From Rhynchonema sp. JSB1_4 (Eukaryota; Nematoda; Chromadorea; Monhysterida; Xyalidae), in NCBI GenBank assembly GCA_030248065.1, contig JASAMV010006835.1, positions 124,001 through 188,000 on the forward strand: 64,000 bases of DNA, given 5' to 3'. This document shows, one piece after another, positions 12,734 to 47,273 of the stretch (the first letter of the stretch is position 1; every line of letters begins with the position of its first letter). The notes beneath the pieces were generated by a model. That model was not told the origin of the DNA. It made no database searches and worked only from the letters and a program-made list of their open reading frames with translations. The position numbers and the translations under genes were made by a program.

Positions 12734-15189
12734 CTCTGTGAAAGTGTGAATGGTTCTCCTTATCTTTTGCGGAAGCTCTCCGTGACCATTCGGGTACATT
12801 GCCGCCGGGCTGGAATGACACCCTGGTCTTGGGCTGTTTTGTGTCGTTGTTACCATTTACGCTGCTCATGTGCCGATTCACAACGGACTTCGGTCGTTCT
12901 CCTTCTCGTAAACTGACGGAATGATGCAAGATGCTCTTGGCGGGACTGGTTGGCAACGACAGAGGACTTGATGACGTCGTGGATTCGTCACAGCCACCTG
13001 ACGCAATAAATCGAAGGACATTAGCACCGATGAACCGTGCACCGATGGTCTGAACATAGTTCATCAAAATGGATGCCAAATCGCATTGCACGAATATTCG
13101 GTGTCTATAATGCCTCGAAGAACGCAGAAATAGTGTCGATTCTGATAGAGCGAAAACCTGCCTCTGTTTGACTCAATGTCATTATGTTGGCTGCTGCTAC
13201 TGCTCTGAGCTTTGTGTTCCGGACTGATCTCGGTCGCTTCTGTTTCCGGGTCCGAGTCAATGTTCGCCAACGTGTCCAGCATGCGTTCGAATCCTGTTGG
13301 GGAACGTTGTGGCACGGTCGTATCTGGAAATGGGATATCTGCTAAGAAATGCACCAATGCAGTAATCCAGACAGTACCCGAAGAATACAGTCAAAATATC
13401 TTGATTGATGCACCGGCTACCGTTTATTTTGCATACCTTGCATGTTGTTTGCCACTGTTGAACACTGACTGAACAGTGGATTACTGGACACTCGATGGTC
13501 CATTCCAGCTCGTGGATGGCGTACAAGAACGTAGGGCACTTTGCTGCAAATGAAAGGGTTTGAATCTGGAAAGGGTACTTGCCTCACGATCATGTCATGA
13601 AACATCCTGTCATCTTAATGGTGAACCTGCATTTATAGATAACCTAGCCTTTGCTGCATCGCCCCAATTCTCAGCTACACAAAGAGTCGTCACCCAACAG
13701 TCGCCTCCAACCCACACTCTATTCCCACTCGGTCCGATTGTCCTAGTGGCAACGACGTTGCTCGGCTTGCGCCCGCTGGTTGTTGGTTTCAGCTGTGTGT
13801 TCTCACCACTCCCATTCTCTTCGTCGCTGTCCTGCTCCAATTCGTAATCCGTACTGAAACGCTTCAGACTTTGTGTGATTCAATAGACGGTTCAAGAGAT
13901 GATAGGTTCATTGGCTCTTTGTTGTCAGTCTGGCCATTATGTTTTGTTCGGAGGCCAATTCTCATTTCGACATCACAAAGTCACAAATCATGCCTGCGTT
14001 TCGACAACCCAAATAGAACGGACCAATTGTTCGCAAATCGACAACTACCGAGACGAATAACGCGGCGCGGTTTTTGAATCAGTCCAAATTTAGTCAGAGT
14101 GAATGTCTGAGAAAATTACATTTCTCACTAATCCTACATCTTTACCTGGGATACATCAATGGTGGTTTTACCAATCTCTGCACTTTTCTACTCAATCTGG
14201 TGAGAATAATGAAATGATACTGGTGTATGTATGCATACCCTTCGCCTGCTGTGCCCGATTTCTTTTTCATCGGACGTCGAAATTGAGTGACCGAAGATGC
14301 ACGGAACATGGATGGTCCGTTGGCGGTCACGTCTCCTGCTTCAGTCGTTATGACGATTCGCGGCCGATGGAGATGATTTCTGAAATTTATCGATGAATTT
14401 TTCAAACAAATTCAAACGTTTTCACTAAGTGTGTTTTTGAAAAAACAGCGAGTTGCATCCTATTGTGGTTTAGTTAGCATTTGGCACCAACCTTCGTTGT
14501 CGACTGTTCTTAACATATAGAGAGGACTTTTTGCGCCTTGGTTTTGGGTTTCGCACCCCATCCACAGCGGGTCCCATGGCGCACCGAATCATGCCCGCAA
14601 ATTAAAATTTATTCACTCACAGTCGGGTTGACCAATTGAAATAGACTGGGCACAGACAAAGGCACCTCTGACACAGTGATTCTTTCGAGCTGGGCCACAG
14701 AACTGTCATCTATTTCTCATCTGCACAGCACGCGCAGTGGAAACGTTAGTTGCACAGATTACGTGCTTGTAATACCTACTTCAATTTTTGGCGCTCATTG
14801 TAATGTGGCACGCACTATTATGTAGGTATATGTGCAACATACTATAGATGTCACCAAAAGCACATGTAATCGTGTCTAGCAGCGTGCTCTTCGGTGTTTC
14901 CAAACACAGATGTGTACTAATGTTGTTGAAATGTCTTTCCGACACAAGCAATAACGTGCGGAAAAAACTGCATATACAGTGCGTTAACTACTGAAATAAA
15001 CATACACAAACTTAACAGCGTGCCAAAATGTTTAACTGAAGAGCTGTATACATACACGCGTCTATTGGGGTGTGGTTTAAATTTAAACTTACTTGAAAGA
15101 GCGAAAATAATTAAAAAAACTGAACATCGACATACCTTTCCCAGACCGTCCACCGAATGTGCCCAACACTCAGAATGGCGACTGCTGTC
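12734..15189 (-). CDS. Unrecognised Ser-rich protein, multi-exon chain (possible 5' part of the Kv gene)
   Basis: Six exons: 15189-15136, 14379-14239, 13853-13716, 13543-13437, 13338-13158, 12997-12734. The first five join in phase without stops. The sixth is open only in a frame that needs a small intervening exon. Recognisable stretches are RPRIVITTEAGDV, QFRRPMKKKSGTAGEG, ELEQDSDEENGSGENTQL, FERMLDTLANIDSDPETEAT, QSSSSSQHNDIESN and STTSSSPLSLPTSPAKS. The bias toward Ser, Pro, Glu and Asp suggests a disordered cytoplasmic region with many possible phosphorylation sites. No domain is recognised. It lies directly upstream of the Kv T1 exon on the same strand (gap about 240 bp), so it may be a long N-terminal extension of that channel. 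However, no phase-correct splice from 12734 to the T1 exon was found, and a separate gene is equally possible. Confidence 0.55.
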
Positions 15190-16205
15190 CTAAAATCTGC
15201 GGTGCACCAGGCACGAAGTTACGTAAAGATGTACAGTTGATTTCCAACACCGCGTGTAGATCTTATCACAAGGACCCAAGCATGCGGTGTTGTGGCTTTG
15301 GGTAGTCGTTTTTTGTACTTCAACAGCTCGAAGGCGACACGACGCGTTCTGTGGTGGCGAACCTGCGTGCATGTACAGACAGCGTAGGTATCTCTACTCC
15401 GTGTCTTGGTTCTTTCTCAATGTTTGGCACACATAAGTACTCATGACCAAGTGGGTTGCCGCGTGCGAGGTGTCAAGTGGCGAGTTACACAACTCGGACT
15501 ATTGGGTGCCTCCGCAAGCCACCATAATCGAACGGAACCAGAATGTTGTTGTGGGGTTGAGCGCATTTTGTTGCAGTAAACGAAGGGCGCATTTGAAAAT
15601 CAGCCAGTAACCTATGACATAACAGCCTGATTTTAGACATGGGGTGGTACGGAAATAAGGCTAAACCAGCGCGACGAAATCAGAAAGAATGGCTCCAAAA
15701 AATTTCAAACTCGAATTTCACGAATCAAAACTCGAATTTATATATGCTGATCTAACTCAGAAACTGAATGCACTGATACACGGAATGTGATGTGACTTAA
15801 ATTGTAAAAATTGCGTTTGGTGCTGCATTTTGGCATTGCATTTTACGGAACGAAGAATATCGAACTTTGCGTGTTTTCGTCAACTCTACGGGTGGTAGCA
15901 TGCTAGCAAACAAATCTATGTTTTGCGATGCCTCATGTCGTCGTGTCCTGTGTCTTACGATCACAAAAATCACCAGTTGCAGCACACAGCAGGTGATCAA
16001 CAAAAATGCTTCAAACGCGTGCAGACTCGCTGGGTGAGCACCATTGGGGCTATCTCATACAGGTTCAGGTTCGCACGTATGAACCTGCACTCGTACCGTA
16101 ACCGCAGCCAGCTGGTCAAAATGTACGATCAAGCATGTGGACCTGACGATATGATAATCAGCAACGCCAAACTTGTTCTTTTCGCTGTCATCACCACAGC
16201 CACTA
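15190..16205. other. Non-coding stretch between divergent genes
   Basis: No coding exon is recognised on either strand. The missing 5' exons of the plus-strand kinase gene or of the minus-strand chain may lie here or between the repeats up to 17790, but none could be identified. Confidence 0.4.
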
Positions 16206-16206
16206 T

Positions 16207-16431
16207 GGGTGATATTTTCGAAACGGTGTAAAGGTGAGTTGGGTGTAAAGGTCGGTGTAAGCTCAATCAAAAGCTCGGTCGGTGTCAGCTCGGTGTAAAC
16301 ATGAAACATTGCCTGCTGTTAACGTGGAATGTTTTATGTTTACACCGAGCTGACACCGACCGAGCTTTCGACCGAGCTTACACCGACCTTTACACCCAAC
16401 TGAGCTTTACACCGTTTCGAAAATGCCACCC
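16207..16431. repeat. Hairpin MITE, family A, full copy 1
   Basis: Near-perfect palindrome. The left arm is GGGTGATATTTTCGAAACGG..TGTAAAGGT..AGTTGGGTG and the right arm mirrors it up to CCGTTTCGAAAATGCCACCC. The arms are built from the short words GGTGTAAA and CTCGGTCGG, and the centre holds ATGAAACATTGCCTGCTGTTAACG. About 225 bp, no ORF of its own. Related copies lie at 41848-42073 and 8149-8275. Confidence 0.9.
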
Positions 16432-16680
16432 AATGTTTTCGACATTCGCTGCGGTCATGTTTTCATGTACGCACGCGTAAATCAGCATCAATCAGAATTA
16501 GTGAGCACCTGCTCACCGCGGTTGTCGTCAGGACTTGTGTACAGTCCTGGCAAGAAGTATCGATCGTAGAGGGTACAAAAAGCACACTTTTCTGGAACCT
16601 GCACATGAGGTATAGGCTAATCAACTTGTGGGACCAAAAATGGGTGCCCAGCAGTTTGAACTGGGATTTGTTTGACTTAA

Positions 16681-16804
16681 GGCCACTTTATACTTTGTCT
16701 CGTTGCGATACACGCAACATTTTCTGACGCGCTGATTGGCTGTGTGTCGGGAAGCCAACACCCGCAAAAATGTTGTTTGACTCAACGGGCAGGACAAAGT
16801 GGCC
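16681..16804. mobile_element. TTAA-flanked MITE
   Basis: GGCCACTTTATACTTTGTC at the left is mirrored by GACAAAGTGGCC at the right, with TTAA directly outside both ends, the target-site signature of piggyBac-type transposons. 124 bp. The interior holds GCGCTGATTGGCTG, also seen in the family B hairpins, so the two may be distantly related. Confidence 0.7.
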
Positions 16805-17090
16805 TTAAGGGCGGACTTAGGTTGAACACGAAACACGGAACTGTTTCCGTGCTCTGGTTTCAGTGATCAGTCCGTCCTTGGATTTCTATCTGTCGTCCAC
16901 GTTAATGTACACTTGAGGCTAAGCCTCATGTAAGTCCATGGGTGACATTAAAAAATGGGCACCTTAGTTTGTTTTGAGGCCGTCTTCTAGGACGGGTACG
17001 GCTCGCCACGACTGTACGTGCAGTGAATTCGCATAATTGCGTATCGAAAGTGACACATAAAGCGACTATCACTGAGCAATATCAAACTTG

Positions 17091-17110
17091 ATGATCGGAT
17101 CGGATCGGAT
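17091..17110 (+). repeat. Short GATCG tandem
   Basis: Four near-identical units (GATCG GATCG GATCG GATA) form a very short microsatellite in spacer DNA. Confidence 0.6.
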
Positions 17111-17150
17111 ATGACTTGCCTTGGTCACGTGTGATTCTTGCATTGAGGAT

Positions 17151-17264
17151 ATATTAAGAAATTTAACCGGAGCCAACTATAACTCTGTCTAGCGTAAAAG
17201 TTACTCATCGGCGAACAGCTTTTACGCTGGTCGAAGTTGATGGCCCCACTAAATTTCTTAACAT
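17151..17264. repeat. Imperfect hairpin element
   Basis: The ends TTAAGAAATTTA and TAAATTTCTTAA are exact mirror images, and a second stem, AGCGTAAAAG / CTTTTACGCT, lies near the centre. About 114 bp in the spacer upstream of the first detected kinase-gene exon. Probably a decayed MITE. Confidence 0.6.
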
Positions 17265-17790
17265 CTCTAATTTAAAAAAGTCACGTGACCAACGTAGCAC
17301 CGGTCTGATCACCAAGTTTGGTACCGCTCAATATGGTTTTGTCACGAACCACCGGCTGTGTTGCAGGTTTGATGCTCTCCCTACGTTGAGTATTGAAGTA
17401 TGTAGTGTCAAACGTGTGTGGTGAACCCTTGATTCTCAGGAAACCCTAATGTTCTTGTATACTGTCCTGCGATAATTTTTTGCAACAAATTTGGAACTGC
17501 ATTTGGTTGAAACCATTTATAGTGAATAACAGCGCGTCATTACGCTGTCGTGAAGCGATAACAAGGTGATTAGGGGATGAATTATGAGGGCGTGATACTT
17601 TGAGACAGTGGATCGTTTGATGTGGCGTTTTGTTTCACTCAAACATCACCCAATCAACGTAGTGCAGCATGGTTCGTGCTCACATTGATGTGAGCAAGCA
17701 TATGACACAGTAAACATCAACATCGCGAATGGCAATAAGAAGCGATCAACTTACCACCATAATCTTATTCATCATATTCATTGATTGCAG

Positions 17791-40217
<22,427 letters not shown>

Positions 40218-41050
40218 GGACTACTGAGCACACAAATCAACAACAACGACTACTTTCGCTCTCTACGTAACCTGTACACGAAAATCCGACTACTTTGAAA
40301 CATTACTGTAGATTTTAACTCTGCAACGATATTATTTTCTGATGTTTCATCTAGGTGTGTGCCTTCACAAACTTCTAATCGCGCCTTCTTTACGTGACAC
40401 CTTAGCACAAGTTTGAATTGTGTTTTACTCTGTTTTGAGGCTTATATTATTACGGTGTCACCAAATTACATGCAGCTTTTGCAACGGCGCGTATTCTTGT
40501 TAGTAGCGTTTCACTACTTTTTCTTGACAAGTTTCGCTTGATAGACTTTAGCATGCGCGTGTTTGTGTGTGTGTTGTGTACCCTTGGCTTCGTGTACCCG
40601 ACACAAGATGAACGATTGACACTGCGAATCCAACTGTTGTTTTTTTGATTTATCATCTGATTGATTTATCGAATTATCGTTTTTTTACATTTCATTTATT
40701 GTGCATTTTGCAGATCTGTCTCATGGAATATTGCAGACACGCAGTTCTACTCTGAGTATATTAAAGAACATAAAATTAATGGCAACTTTTTCGGATTAAG
40801 TCTCTGTGAGTGGCCGACCCTCCCGCTCTGCAGTTGATTTTAATCCTTATAACTGCTGTTGTTGGCGTTTCATTATGTTTTTGCTCGTTCTTTCGCATAC
40901 ACACACTGAATTACCGAAGCAACTTTTGACTGTTTTCTTTCGCTGTTCATTTTCATTTTTGATTGTCACATTTATACTTTGTGACTCATCGTATTTGACT
41001 CCATTTATTACGTGCCGTGCTGCTTTGCAATAAAATGATTTTCGGTTGAA
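40218..41050 (+). other. 3' untranslated region of the giant kinase gene
   Basis: AT-rich sequence after the stop at 40217 with no further Ig exon. It contains one TGATGTTTCA decamer near 40340 and leads to the AATAAA at 41029. The exact poly(A) site is not visible in genomic DNA. Confidence 0.6.
41029..41034 (+). terminator. Poly(A) signal AATAAA for the giant kinase gene
   Basis: AATAAA preceded by GCTTTGC and followed within 30 bases by T/G-rich sequence. It is the first canonical hexamer downstream of the stop in a suitable context. Confidence 0.6.
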
Positions 41051-41847
41051 AAGCCCTTGTTAAATTTATTTCAACTTTTTATTTCGTCATTAATTTAAGA
41101 AAACAAAAAGTGACAACTTTTGTTCTAGAACAGGTCAGTGGTGCCTAAAAACTGGTTTGCATATTGCATGGGAGTACATAATCTACAGACAAAAAATCGC
41201 TATCAAAGAATAATAAACGGACACTGTGATAACCAGCTTGTCCTAGATTTACAAGAATCCAAATAATTAAGAAAAATAATGTGTTTTGCCAGCTTTACGA
41301 GAGAAAATTTTTTCAACTTCGATTATTCATCGTAAACGTGGCTCAGCTGACATTTTTCAAACCACAATAATGAAAGCCAAGACTGCATTAAGCTGGAGTT
41401 ATACTTGTCCATTTTGGGATTGTAGACAATGAGGACAAATTTTTTTTTTGTCATTTTTGTGTGGTGTGACTTTCTTGCGAGTTGTTCTTTGGGCGGGCTT
41501 TGTGTCGACCCCCCCAAAAAAAACCCCCCCCTTAAGATCAAATTTTCCACCAACATTTATACATACAGTTGAATACCCGAGATTAAAACTCCTCTTCAAG
41601 AAAAACTGTGCACGCAAATTTACAAGTACACATAATTATGTATAAGAACACAATCATGATCTATACCGGAAACATGAGCAAATACGCATGGAAGGCATGT
41701 TTGGCCATCGAAGATAGAACCATGACATGAATAATGTAAAACATTCAATCTCAAAGTTCTTGGTTATTCCGGAGATTTCAGCATTCTAGGCTTATTAGAT
41801 TGTTTGACTCTTATCAGACAGGATGCTGAAATTACTGTCCAGCCTTT
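41051..41847. other. Spacer between convergent genes
   Basis: Non-coding on both strands. It holds poly(A) and poly(C) runs near 41510-41530 and AT-rich sequence. No RNA gene is recognised. Confidence 0.5.
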
Positions 41848-42073
41848 GGGTGGAATTTTCGAAACGGTGTAAAGGTCAGTTGGGCGTAAAGGTCGGTGTA
41901 AAGTTCGGTCGAAAGCTCGGTCGGAGTAGCTCGGTGTAAACGTGAAACATTGCCTGTTATTAACATGGAATGTTTCAAGTGTACACCGAGGTCTATCACA
42001 CTGAGCTGTCGACCGAGCTTTCCACCGACCTTTGCACCCAACTGACCTTTACACCGTTTCGAAAATATCACCC
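41848..42073. repeat. Hairpin MITE, family A, full copy 2
   Basis: The left arm GGGTGGAATTTTCGAAACGG..TGTAAAGGTCAGTTGGGCG is mirrored to CCGTTTCGAAAATATCACCC. The centre GTGAAACATTGCCTGTTATT matches the centre of the 16.2-kb copy. It ends about 100 bp beyond the ChaC stop codon. Confidence 0.9.
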
Positions 42074-42176
42074 TCTCAAAGCCCCTCTGTTCACAAAACC
42101 GAAGTTTGACTGCATGTACATAAGCGATAACATGGCAGTTTTACGCAAATGTACAAAATCCGCCACCCTTGTTCCT

Positions 42177-43761
42177 TTACTCCTTCAACACATTGTCTGT
42201 CCTCAGCCTCTCTTTGACCAACAATTCAAGTGTGTACAGATGTTGGTCGTGAAAATCAGGGAAAAGTTGTCTCGTGCTTTCGGCTAATTTCAGCAGGTAA
42301 TCGGCATTGCGACCGGCTTGACCCTGAATGAGCAAGGTGGTTGATCACAAATCTAGGAAATGAGTATAAAAGAGTGGGAAATGGGTCGGTAGAAAAACAA
42401 GAAGCTCAGCAGACAGTCAGAGTTCTGCGCTCTGCTCTTGGTGCGTAAAATGGCGGTGATGCTGGGTGCACGCAACTATAGTCACGACTGGTAGGAATTT
42501 AGGAAAATCTCAGAACATAAAAGCAAACTGATAATATCGAACCTTGGCGACAGCGATTTGCTTGGCGAGTGAAACATCATCCTGAGGTCCCACATAGTCG
42601 TCATTGTGCGCACGTGCGACGCACGTCAACACATGACGATCGATCGATATGCGATGACCGATATCGACTTGCACGCTCAACGTCTCGTAATTGTATCTGC
42701 ATGGACAAATATTGATTGATTAAAATGATTTGTGGGTGATGTTGTCATCATGATCTTCAGTGATTGGATATGCAAAACAACGGCATTTTAATGTACATAC
42801 GAAAAGCTCTGAGATACACCAATGGCCAACCTACCCATTCTCAATCTCTCTGTACTGCAGATGTTTCAAGGCAGCCTGTATTTGATTGACACCACGTACG
42901 CGGAAGATCAGACCAGCGACAGTGGAATCGGCTTGTTCGGTTATGGTCACAACTCGACCCGGCTGAAACAAGCAGCAGTTTTGGTCTGGTCACCAACGCA
43001 ATTTGTGTGTCCTTCGGACCCAACTGTGCACTGCACTCGCACTAACGATGACCTAATGCACCGCCCGTCTGTGAAAACACGCACAAACTGGCAATCAAAA
43101 CGTGCTGCATAATTCACTTAAAACAATGGGTACGTGTACTAGCGCTCTTTCAGTGTTATTCAAACAAACAAAGGCGCATTTTCAGTTTTTATGGCACGAA
43201 AAGGAGCGATAAAACCAAGCGTCTGGGCGCATTTATCAACAAAACGAGTCGCGTGATGGTCAGACTTCCAGACGCCAACTGTTTTACTTTCCTCAAAAAG
43301 CGTGCCAACTGAAACAATTCACGTGCCTGGCGCGTGGCAAGCTACAAAGCAAAAATCCTAGATACAGAATGAAAGGACAAAGCCATAAAAATCAAAAAAA
43401 TAACTCAACAAATATGAAATGCCAAGGTTTTATACTCACCCTCTCTTTCGTGCCGCGATGAAATGTGTTGCCATGCCAGAATCGTCGTGCATAGCCCACG
43501 GCCACTGCCTTGCGAACTTCACTGTGCTCAAAACCCGGATTCCAAATTAGTGAACCTGAAATTAACATTCGTATTATTTTTCACGCATTTAACGGAATAA
43601 GAAATTCTGAGAAAACATCTGTCAAACATACCGTATCCAAAAATCCACAAGCTCGGCAGTTGAGTCTTTGGGTCGATTTCGAATAGATTCATGATGTCAT
43701 TGAGTCGTTGTGTTGATGTTTCGGGCTGCTGTTGATCAGTAATCAAGAATTGATCGAACAT
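42177..43761 (-). CDS. ChaC-family glutathione-specific gamma-glutamylcyclotransferase
   Basis: Cytosolic enzyme that cleaves glutathione to 5-oxoproline and Cys-Gly. Five exons join in perfect phase (675 nt, 224 residues): 43761-43632, 43555-43440, 42962-42835, 42696-42543, 42323-42177. The substrate-binding loop LWIFGYGSLIWNPGFEHSEV is split by the first intron. Then follow GYARRFWHGNTFHRGTKERP, GRVVTITEQ, HLQYREIENGYNYE (conserved acidic residues of the active site), RAHNDDYVGPQDDVSLAKQI, and AGRNADYLLKLAE..HLYTLELLVKERLR. These are in family order, and the length is near ChaC1/ChaC2. The N-terminal 35 residues before LPSLWIF are unlike the family core. The start used is the first in-frame ATG; the frame is open upstream to about 43815 with an acceptor-like TTGTCAG, so an upstream exon is possible. 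The gene is convergent with the giant kinase. Confidence 0.92.
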
Positions 43762-46024
43762 GTTGAGTGAATTTTGAAATGCCGTTTTCTTTATTTCGAA
43801 TATGTGATCTGACAATTAGAAAAGAAAAGTTTCAGATGCCTAAATTTGATCCTGGGAATATGTAGCTGGGAAGAGGAGCTAATAATAATAGAAAATAAAC
43901 GTTGGCGAACACATATCACTTCGAAATGCATTGAAATGCCCATATTCCGTACGTCATTATTTCTGTCGAGGCTGGTATTCTATTTTTTCAATAGCAAGAA
44001 TTGCACTGTTCAGGCAAATGTCCAGCTAAACTTGAGAAAGTGCCGTGGTGACCCACCCACCGCCAGCAAATGACATTTACCAGACATGTACAGACAAAAA
44101 CAAACACAAACAACTTTGAGTAAACACAGAACACACAAACAAAGTAATGCGAAGCGCGCGTGGCTTCACGGTTGAGCTGACACCAGACTGGGGTATGGAC
44201 AGAGAAATGCTTGTTTACTGATAAATACATAGCTGATGATGACTGGATGTAAACGTGGGACTCAAAAACACCTAGGATTAGGCATTACATACTCAGTAAC
44301 TGGAACAACGAAAAACAAATCCAAAAACAGTGAACCATGCACAAGGGTACAAGTTTTAGCCATGGAACCGAAGCCTTGTCGACGTGTCTTTGAAAGAGAG
44401 TGAGAGTGAGTAAACAAAATGCGCACAGAGCCAAGCCAGCTAGCCAGCCAGCTGTCCAGAGTTCCTATTGCATGTTTAGATGTTTTTGTGTCAGGCCTGT
44501 TTTTCAGGTTCCTTGAGTGTGTTACTGCACTGCGTACACGAAACTTTGATCTCTGCAGTGTCAGGAAAACGATTTTGTGTGAGCGGGAACACTCATACAC
44601 AGTTCAAACAGGTCGTCAAATTATGGCCTATAATCCAACTACACAAGTATGCCCATGGAGATGGCACTAGACTAATCTACAAGTACAGTACCCAGAATAC
44701 TGAATAATACACATGCTTATGGGTTGGGGCTCTGTTTATATGCCCACGAGCAGACATGGGTATTGCGTCAGAAAACACCGTTATTACAACAGACAGAAAA
44801 AACTGGCTTTGATTTCAACCCCCAGCTGGTTTCCTCAGTGATCCTTAGTTCTTCTTCAGCTATGATTTTCTGGTATTTTGATGTTTGGAACCGAAACTAC
44901 GCCCAACTGGAACCGGCAAGCGTTACACTTTTTCGGAGAACTGGGTTGAGCACAGAGAAAAACGTGTTGCCCACGTGCATGCAAACTTGGCGGGAAAGAA
45001 AGAGAAGTAAAAGAAATACGCATAGATAACATTGGGAAAAGTGAAACGAATAATCAATCATTGCAATATCAATTGTAACAAGTCACACACCCACTGCACG
45101 GCACGGGGTTACTCAGTTGGAACAACATTATTTGTTCTTATTGTTGTGTTGAACAAAAGTTCGGCTGAATAACTTCAGCACTGATGCAATAGCAACGACG
45201 CATTACCGCGCAGACGCGCGTGGGCTATGAGTGGGAAGAATAACATGAAAAATACACGTTTTCTGAACCTGCCCGTATATTTGACAAATTGTTGTGGAAA
45301 CAGAATCGCGGCAATGGTTGTGGCTGACCAAACTGTTATTTCATGACCTACGCGTGCCAGTGAAATGCGAAATAACGCACAAGAACTTTGGTGATGATAT
45401 TGTTCGCAACTGTGCAGCGGCAGGTGTTACATCCATGCAGATCTTTATCTTACAAACGCCCGCATCGTGCGCATGATACGTGGTACCCACGCGGACCTAT
45501 GTGCATGCAATATCGATAGTTTCTGATGCAATGCAATTTTCAAGGTGGGATACACGAATATTAGGTATTTGTGGATTACGTGTTCCACAGAGCAAATAAT
45601 GTGGTTTTCTGGTTCAACTCTGAAATCATGCAACTCGCAAAATTACGTGACTTTGGGGACAAAAGTACCATAATGTGTTGCCTGTATGTTGCCGAAGTCT
45701 AACCGAAAACGTGACTTCGCCAGAACAAATTTGAAATGATCACAAACTCACCAGCCGAACAGGCGCTTTCGGTATTTAAGCGGCAAACGATGAGCAAAAA
45801 GTGACGTCATATCAAGCGTCAAGATGTTTACAGCGAGAGCAGACTGTATGTAGGTATATTTGTTGTTCGTAAACTTGCACCCGCGTGGTTCAAAAGAAAA
45901 CGTGCAAAACCCAGATTGGTGTTATTTGCCACTCATCCCTTCCGCAAAACATGTGCAAAAACATAAGCTTAACACAAATGCAAATTTCATGTTTTCATCG
46001 CAGGAGATGCCGGAGTTTTTCACA
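43762..46024. other. Non-coding spacer
   Basis: No recognised exon on either strand. It would hold the ChaC promoter. ORFs up to 112 residues (for example 44262-44600 minus) have no family resemblance. Confidence 0.45.
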
Positions 46025-46934
46025 TAGTAGTAGTACTTTATTTCGTTTCAGACACGAAAAGGGTAAACATCAACAACCGCTCGAGGCGTGACAGTAACGA
46101 CGAATACATTATGCAATTTCGACTTTTCTTTCACATACAGTACACCTTCATCGCTGGACACCCATTTACAAAATTTTGAAAATTTGGACACAACAATATC
46201 AGCAGGCAAACAGTTGTGCACATTGGACATCAATACAAGAGGTGAAGAGGACAAGACAGAATATTTGCATCTGGGTACCATAACAGCACGGGAATGATTG
46301 GAACGGGAACTTTTGCGATTTGACACAGTAGTTTTCAGTACAATGAAGCCAACAGGAAAATGACGGAAACCACAGACATACATGTGCATCAATTTCATAC
46401 GCCTGGAGAAAACAATTGAGCTGATGGCGCGAACACCAAACAAATCAAGTAGGGTTGTATAATCAACATCACGATTCCAATTTCCGAGGAACAGACGAAT
46501 ACAATACTTTTGAGTTCGCTCAAACAAGTCACGATCACGATTATGGGTGGGATATACGGCTTCAATGGCGTACAAGAGAACAGATTGCAACAATGTAACA
46601 TAGAAGTATCGACGAACATTCAATGAAACATCACGAAGCAACACACGATTCAAATATCCAGCATTACGTTTCACTCGAGCGCAAGTAATAGTAGCGTGAT
46701 CAGACATATCAAATTTGGAATCAATAACAGCACCAAGATATTTATGTGATTGCACAACAGTGACAGGCTCAGCATTGACAGTAATAGTGGGAGCAGTCAG
46801 AAGTGGACTGGACCGAGTGAAATGTTGGATTTTGGTTTTGTTGGGATTGATTGTGAGTAGTTTTGATGAGAAATACATAAAGCCCCCTCCTCGCCCCGAA
46901 CAGAGTCCAGGGAGCTCTAGATAGAAAATTTGCT
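46025..46934 (-). pseudogene. 5'-truncated LINE: C-terminal part of a non-LTR reverse transcriptase
   Basis: A minus-strand open frame (stop at 46048; first ATG at 46878, frame open to about 46934) carries features that follow the catalytic YxDD box in non-LTR reverse transcriptases: LTINPNKTKIQHF, then VVQSHKYLGAVIDSKFDMSD, ARVKRNAGYLNRVLLR and a thumb/connection region of about 200 residues ending VVTVTPRAVVDVYPF. The palm with YxDD, the endonuclease and any ORF1 are missing, as expected for an incomplete target-primed insertion. Downstream of the stop (lower coordinates) the minus strand reads GAAATAAAGTACTACTACTA, a short trinucleotide 3' tail like those of CR1/RTE/jockey-type elements. 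The frame is intact over 276 codons, so the copy is fairly young. Confidence 0.85.
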
Positions 46935-46935
46935 C

Positions 46936-47273
46936 TTAAAGCCCCCGGAGACTCCAATTGGATTTCTTTTGTATGGACCAGTCCGAAACATCAAGTTTCT
47001 GACCGACAGCAAACTTCTTGTCAAAATCGTTCAAATGAGCGAATCAGCAACCAAATATACCGTCGTTTTTCAGTGCTTCACCGCGCCGGACCGCATTATG
47101 TCACGTTCAAATATGGTCGCAGAATGTGAAAATGTTGTTCTAAATGTCTTTTCGCTGCTGAGAATCTTAAAACACCCAACTATTTGCTTGAAGCCTGGAC
47201 GTTTAGTTGAATTTTTTTATTGAACAGACCATTTTCCGCCAATTTCCACCATGCGGAGCCCCGGGGCTTTACG
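46936..47273. mobile_element. Possible TTAA-type inverted-repeat element abutting the LINE
   Basis: Left TTAAAGCCCCCGGAGACTCC resembles the inverse of right GGAGCCCCGGGGCTTTA, with weaker similarity further in (ATGGACCAGTC against GACCAT..). About 338 bp with no coding function. Its left edge coincides with the truncation point of the LINE fragment. Confidence 0.45.

Noticed and set aside
44262..44600. 112-residue minus-strand ORF near the ChaC 5' side
   Set aside because: No conserved features, and the frame does not splice in phase to the ChaC first exon.
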